DNA from: Desulfuromonadaceae bacterium GWB2_53_15
GTDB taxonomy: Bacteria; Desulfobacterota; Desulfuromonadia; Geobacterales; Pseudopelobacteraceae
Reading direction: 5' to 3'
Assembly: GCA_001824455.1 (NCBI GenBank)
Contig: MHXL01000101.1
Location: 1 to 7,556, forward strand
DNA length: 7,556 nt
Under the pieces are notes generated by a model, which saw only the letters and a program-made list of their open reading frames with translations, was not told the DNA's origin and made no database searches. The position numbers were made by a program, and so were the translations under genes. Shown here in pieces: positions 5,099 to 7,556 of the stretch. Within the stretch, counting starts at the first letter, position 1. Each line of letters starts with the position of its first letter.

Positions 5099-6373
5099 CT
5101 AAAGAGCAAAAAGTGGCACAAAATGGACGGAGGTCTGTTCAATAGTGATGCTACAGGAAAGGGTGGCGTTGACTACCACCGCTGTCGCCGGTGAAAAAGC
5201 ACTGATAAAACTTCGCAGAGAGCGAGAGACGGCAGGGCGTTTCAGCGCGCCTTCCTTGACCTCTATCGGAAGCGGTTTCCCATCCCGCATGACGATAAAA
5301 TCAACCTCTGCCCCGCCTGCGGTACGCCAGAAATGTAGATTCTCATTCGGGATAAAGTGTTTTTTCAGTTCGCAGAAAACAAAATTTTCAATCTGTGCGC
5401 CATCGGGAATCGAGGTTGGCTGAATCGCACCACGGGCGATGTTGCGGAGTCCAATATCGTTGAAATACACCTTCGGCATCTTGGTAAGTTCTTTGCGCTG
5501 ATTTGAATGCCATGGGCGCAGCAATGTCAAAATGTAGGTCTGTTCCAGCAGAAACAGGTATTTCTTGACCGTATTGATACTCAGCCCGACCGTTACCGAA
5601 AGCTCGTTGATGTTGACCAGATTACCGCACTGTCCGGCCAACAGCTGCAACAAGCGATTGTACCCCATGACATCCTCAATATTGGCGATATCCTTGATGT
5701 CTTTTCTGATATAAGAGGTATGGATATCGCGTAACAAAGCCTGTTTTCGCTCTGCCTCGGCATGAAGAGTAACACCGGGAAAACCACCCCAGACAAGATA
5801 ATCGGCAAGGTGGGGGGCGAGAATACTGCCGGAGAGCGTGGCATGTTCATTTGGACCGTTTGCGACCGTATCGGCAAGTGAGCCGGCATTCTCCTTCACC
5901 CGCAAGGCATTCGGATCGCGGAAGAGAAGGAATTCATTGAAGCTCAAGGTGTCCAGCTCAAACAGGACCTTGCGGCCGGCCAGACTGTCGCTGAATTTGG
6001 AACGGATCTCAAGCGATGATGAACCGGAAACCAGCAGCTTGATCTGGGGATGATGATCATGCAGATGCTTGAGCAGGTTGGATGGGTTTTTCAGATACTG
6101 GATTTCATCGATGGCAACCACGACTCGACCGGAAAAGTCGGCGCCCAGCAGCTTGAGATAACCAACCAGGGAATCCGCACCTTTGTTGCAGATGTCCAGC
6201 AGGTTCATATCCTCCAGATCGAGATAAAACGATTTCGAGCCTTCGGGCAAGCTGTCCAGCGCCAGCCTGATGATCGAAGTTTTGCCGACCTGACGCATAC
6301 CGGTTATGACGATTACTTCCGGGCCATCAAGAAAGCGGATAATAGTTGCCAGTCCTGATCTTTTATTGAGCAT
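5099..6373 (-). CDS. AAA_14 / DUF4143-family ATP-binding protein
   Basis: A 424-residue cytosolic protein of the widespread archaeal/bacterial 'ATP-binding protein, DUF4143' group, at full family length. The N-terminal AAA domain has Walker A GMRQVGKT (25-32), Walker B VVVAIDE (84-90) and a sensor SGSSS (116-120). Next come a winged-helix-like segment (about 250-285: INELSVTVGLSINTVKKYL) and the C-terminal DUF4143 region. That region carries QIENFVF (E329), AEVDFIV (D358) and PIEVK (E371, K373), in the order of a PD-(D/E)XK nuclease core. The start at 6373 has GGTGA five bases upstream and a plausible promoter at 6405-6433. The gene is alone between two direct-repeat copies, with base composition more AT-rich than the hemE side. 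Members of this family are common in variable genome regions and their cellular role is not settled; a DNA-related or defence role is inference only. Confidence 0.93.
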   Translation of the reverse strand: MLNKRSGLATIIRFLDGPEVIVITGMRQVGKTSIIRLALDSLPEGSKSFYLDLEDMNLLDICNKGADSLVGYLKLLGADFSGRVVVAIDEIQYLKNPSNLLKHLHDHHPQIKLLVSGSSSLEIRSKFSDSLAGRKVLFELDTLSFNEFLLFRDPNALRVKENAGSLADTVANGPNEHATLSGSILAPHLADYLVWGGFPGVTLHAEAERKQALLRDIHTSYIRKDIKDIANIEDVMGYNRLLQLLAGQCGNLVNINELSVTVGLSINTVKKYLFLLEQTYILTLLRPWHSNQRKELTKMPKVYFNDIGLRNIARGAIQPTSIPDGAQIENFVFCELKKHFIPNENLHFWRTAGGAEVDFIVMRDGKPLPIEVKEGALKRPAVSRSLRSFISAFSPATAVVVNATLSCSITIEQTSVHFVPLFAL

Positions 6374-6404
6374 TTAATGTCACCATATTGATTGTTTTTC
6401 CATG

Positions 6405-6433
6405 TTTATAGCACAAACTAAGCTCATCTGCAA
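6405..6433 (-). promoter_or_regulatory. likely promoter of the ATPase gene
   Basis: On the minus strand TATAAA (6410-6405) is preceded by TGC, giving an extended -10 (TGCTATAAA), and by TTGCAG (6433-6428) at exactly 17 bases. The -35 matches consensus only in its TTG half. A start near 6398 gives a leader of about 25 nt to the ATG at 6373. Confidence 0.55.
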
Positions 6434-6448
6434 CATAGCACTTGAAAG

Positions 6449-6540
6449 GCTAACTCCCCCTAACCCCTTCAGGCCTTTAGGGCCTAAAGAGGACAGGAGG
6501 GGTTACGGTCTTGACTGCGGCAAACCTGAAAAGCTAACTC
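6449..6540. repeat. palindromic repeat element bounded by GCTAACTC
   Basis: The 8-mer GCTAACTC occurs at 6449-6456 and again at 6533-6540. Between them TAACCCCT (6461-6468) pairs with AGGGGTTA (6498-6505), and inside that AGGCC (6471-6475) pairs with GGCCT (6481-6485) around a five-base loop. The right part contains the 37-bp repeat. This looks like a small dispersed repeat (REP- or MITE-like); the flanking 8-mers could be a target duplication, but that is a guess. It could also serve as a weak transcription stop after the radical-SAM gene, although no T-tract follows. Confidence 0.55.
6491..6527 (+). repeat. 37-bp direct repeat, right copy, flanking the ATPase gene
   Basis: The sequence GGACAGGAGGGGTTACGG continues to CTGCGGCAAACCT. 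It differs from the left copy (5011-5047) by three transitions at 6510, 6513 and 6525. It lies 118 bases upstream of the ATPase start and 65 bases below the radical-SAM stop. Confidence 0.9.
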
Positions 6541-6591
6541 GGCTTATCGGCTTATGAGTAGAGTATTATTTGGTGGGAAATAGAGGAAAGG

Positions 6592-7556
6592 TCACACCAT
6601 TACTGGGCGCAGCCCCAGATCCTGCCTTATGATTGTTTCCAAGGACGCGTCCAGCATGGCCCGGCGGCAGTCAACACCGTCGATGACACCGGTCTTCAGC
6701 TTGCGGAAGAAGCGGCAGCCGCCGAAGCAGAGCGGCAGATAGGCGCATTCCAGGCATTCCCCGGTTTTCCAGACATCCAGGCCGTGGGAATCGCGGTAAT
6801 CGGTCACGCCCTCGGCCAGGGAGCCGACCCGCAACCCCTCCTGCCCCATGAAGATCGGGCACTTGTACAGACTGCCGTCATAGCCCACCACCAGATCGTT
6901 TTCAAACTCGATCATGCAGGCGCTTGGCCGGAGCTTGGGCACGGGGAAACCTCGTTTCATGACCTCTTCCCGCAGGAACAGGCCGGCCTCGATCACCCAC
7001 GGTTCGTCGCTGCAGGCGCAGGCCGAGCCCGCGTTACCCGCCAGGCTGCCGTCCGCCTTGGGCATGACCGGGCTGAAACCGACCGCCTTCAGTTTAGCGG
7101 GAGAGATTCCCTCGGATATGAGACCATCCAGCAACTCCGGGAAGCGCTGGTAGTTGGCACGGGTGTAGTTGCCGCCCAGGTCGATCGGCACCAGTTCGTA
7201 TATTTCCTTCAAGTTGGCCAGAATGGCGGCAAAGCTCCCCTTGCCGGAGACAAACGGCCGCTGCTGGTCGTGGATATCCCGGGGGCCGTCCAGGGTGGTC
7301 CTGATGGCCGCCAGCCCCAGCGGCAACAATTCCTCGACTACCGGGCGGGTCAGCAGGGTTCCGTTGCTGATGATGTTGAAGGCATAGGCCACGCCATACT
7401 GTTGCGCTGCGGCCACCATCTCCGTGGCGATCCGTTTCAGCATCGGCAGCGCCATCAGCGCCTCGCCCCCGTAGAAATCCATGGTCACGTCCAGCCCGGC
7501 CGCCATGCGCTCCGTCACACGCTGCACCACCAGCTTGGCCGTGGCATCGTTCATCA
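6592..7556 (-). CDS. radical-SAM/SPASM peptide maturase, geopeptide-maturase-like (N-terminus outside window)
   Basis: The visible 320 residues are the middle and C-terminus of a radical-SAM enzyme; the 5' end, with the CxxxCxxC 4Fe-4S motif, lies beyond the right edge. The Met at 7554 is internal because the protein goes straight into the MDFYGGEAL strand (residues 25-33, with the GGE that contacts SAM). Next come AFNIISNGTLLT and TTLDGPRDIHDQQRPF. The C-terminal SPASM domain is exact: C213-x13-G-x4-C232, then C267-x2-C270-x5-C276-x3-C280, then C296, binding two auxiliary Fe-S clusters. Two more Cys lie at 179 and 181. Such enzymes modify ribosomally made peptides or sulfatases. No sulfatase is near, and the overall wording reads like the geopeptide maturases of Geobacter. 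The subfamily is the uncertain part. No precursor peptide gene is visible downstream. Confidence 0.88.
   Translation of the reverse strand, partial: MNDATAKLVVQRVTERMAAGLDVTMDFYGGEALMALPMLKRIATEMVAAAQQYGVAYAFNIISNGTLLTRPVVEELLPLGLAAIRTTLDGPRDIHDQQRPFVSGKGSFAAILANLKEIYELVPIDLGGNYTRANYQRFPELLDGLISEGISPAKLKAVGFSPVMPKADGSLAGNAGSACACSDEPWVIEAGLFLREEVMKRGFPVPKLRPSACMIEFENDLVVGYDGSLYKCPIFMGQEGLRVGSLAEGVTDYRDSHGLDVWKTGECLECAYLPLCFGGCRFFRKLKTGVIDGVDCRRAMLDASLETIIRQDLGLRPVMV

Noticed and set aside
6374..6447. Short peptide ORF (18 codons from about 6437, minus strand) as a radical-SAM substrate
   Set aside because: It has no ribosome-binding site, overlaps the ATPase promoter and shows no leader/core pattern.
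1..7556. CRISPR array, tRNA or rRNA genes, complete insertion sequence
   Set aside because: I saw no regularly spaced repeats, no cloverleaf-like sequence with TTCRA arm, and no transposase motif on either strand.

Overview
All genes in this window lie on the minus strand, so transcription runs from high to low coordinates. The organism looks like a member of the Geobacter/Desulfuromonadia lineage (Geobacter, Trichlorobacter or a close relative). The reasons are the HemE sequence, a SPASM radical-SAM enzyme that reads like the Geobacter 'geopeptide' maturase group, and short GC-rich palindromic repeats of the kind I associate with those genomes. This assignment rests on recognition by eye, without any search.

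Reading in the direction of transcription, the window opens (7556 to 6592) inside a radical-SAM/SPASM peptide-maturase gene whose start and CxxxCxxC cluster motif lie beyond the edge. Next is a gene-poor spacer (6374-6591) with a palindromic repeat element, then a lone AAA_14/DUF4143 ATPase gene (5099-6373) with its own plausible promoter. A 37-bp sequence occurs once on each side of this ATPase gene in the same orientation (5011-5047 and 6491-6527, 34/37 identical), so the gene sits in a roughly 1.5-kb unit bounded by direct repeats. Below it, 4672-5098 has no gene I can support but holds a hairpin (4873-4901) and a cluster of TGTAAA/TTTACA motifs (4906-4933).

From 4671 to 3212 come an orphan response regulator (winged-helix-like N-terminus plus REC domain), a small Cys-containing exported or lipoprotein-like protein, and an 82-residue protein with a possible zinc ribbon. 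This run is closed by a clear intrinsic terminator at 3096-3130. The region from about 3030 to 6590 is visibly more AT-rich than the hemE side and looks like accessory DNA.

From 3019 to the left edge is a more conserved block: an S4-domain RNA-binding protein overlapping (ATGA) a secreted TPR protein with a C-terminal adhesin-E-like domain, then hemE behind a near-consensus sigma-70 promoter, then a small VOC-fold protein and a WbuC-type cupin cut off by the window edge. The VOC and cupin genes are one base apart and must be co-expressed. A dense palindromic cluster of CGTGC pentamers lies between hemE and the VOC gene and may act as a terminator or attenuator.

I see no complete, clearly new multi-gene system. 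The parts most worth following are the repeat-flanked ATPase unit, the radical-SAM maturase whose peptide substrate is not in the window, the structured non-coding region at 4873-4933, and the TPR/adhesin-E fusion coupled to an S4 protein.
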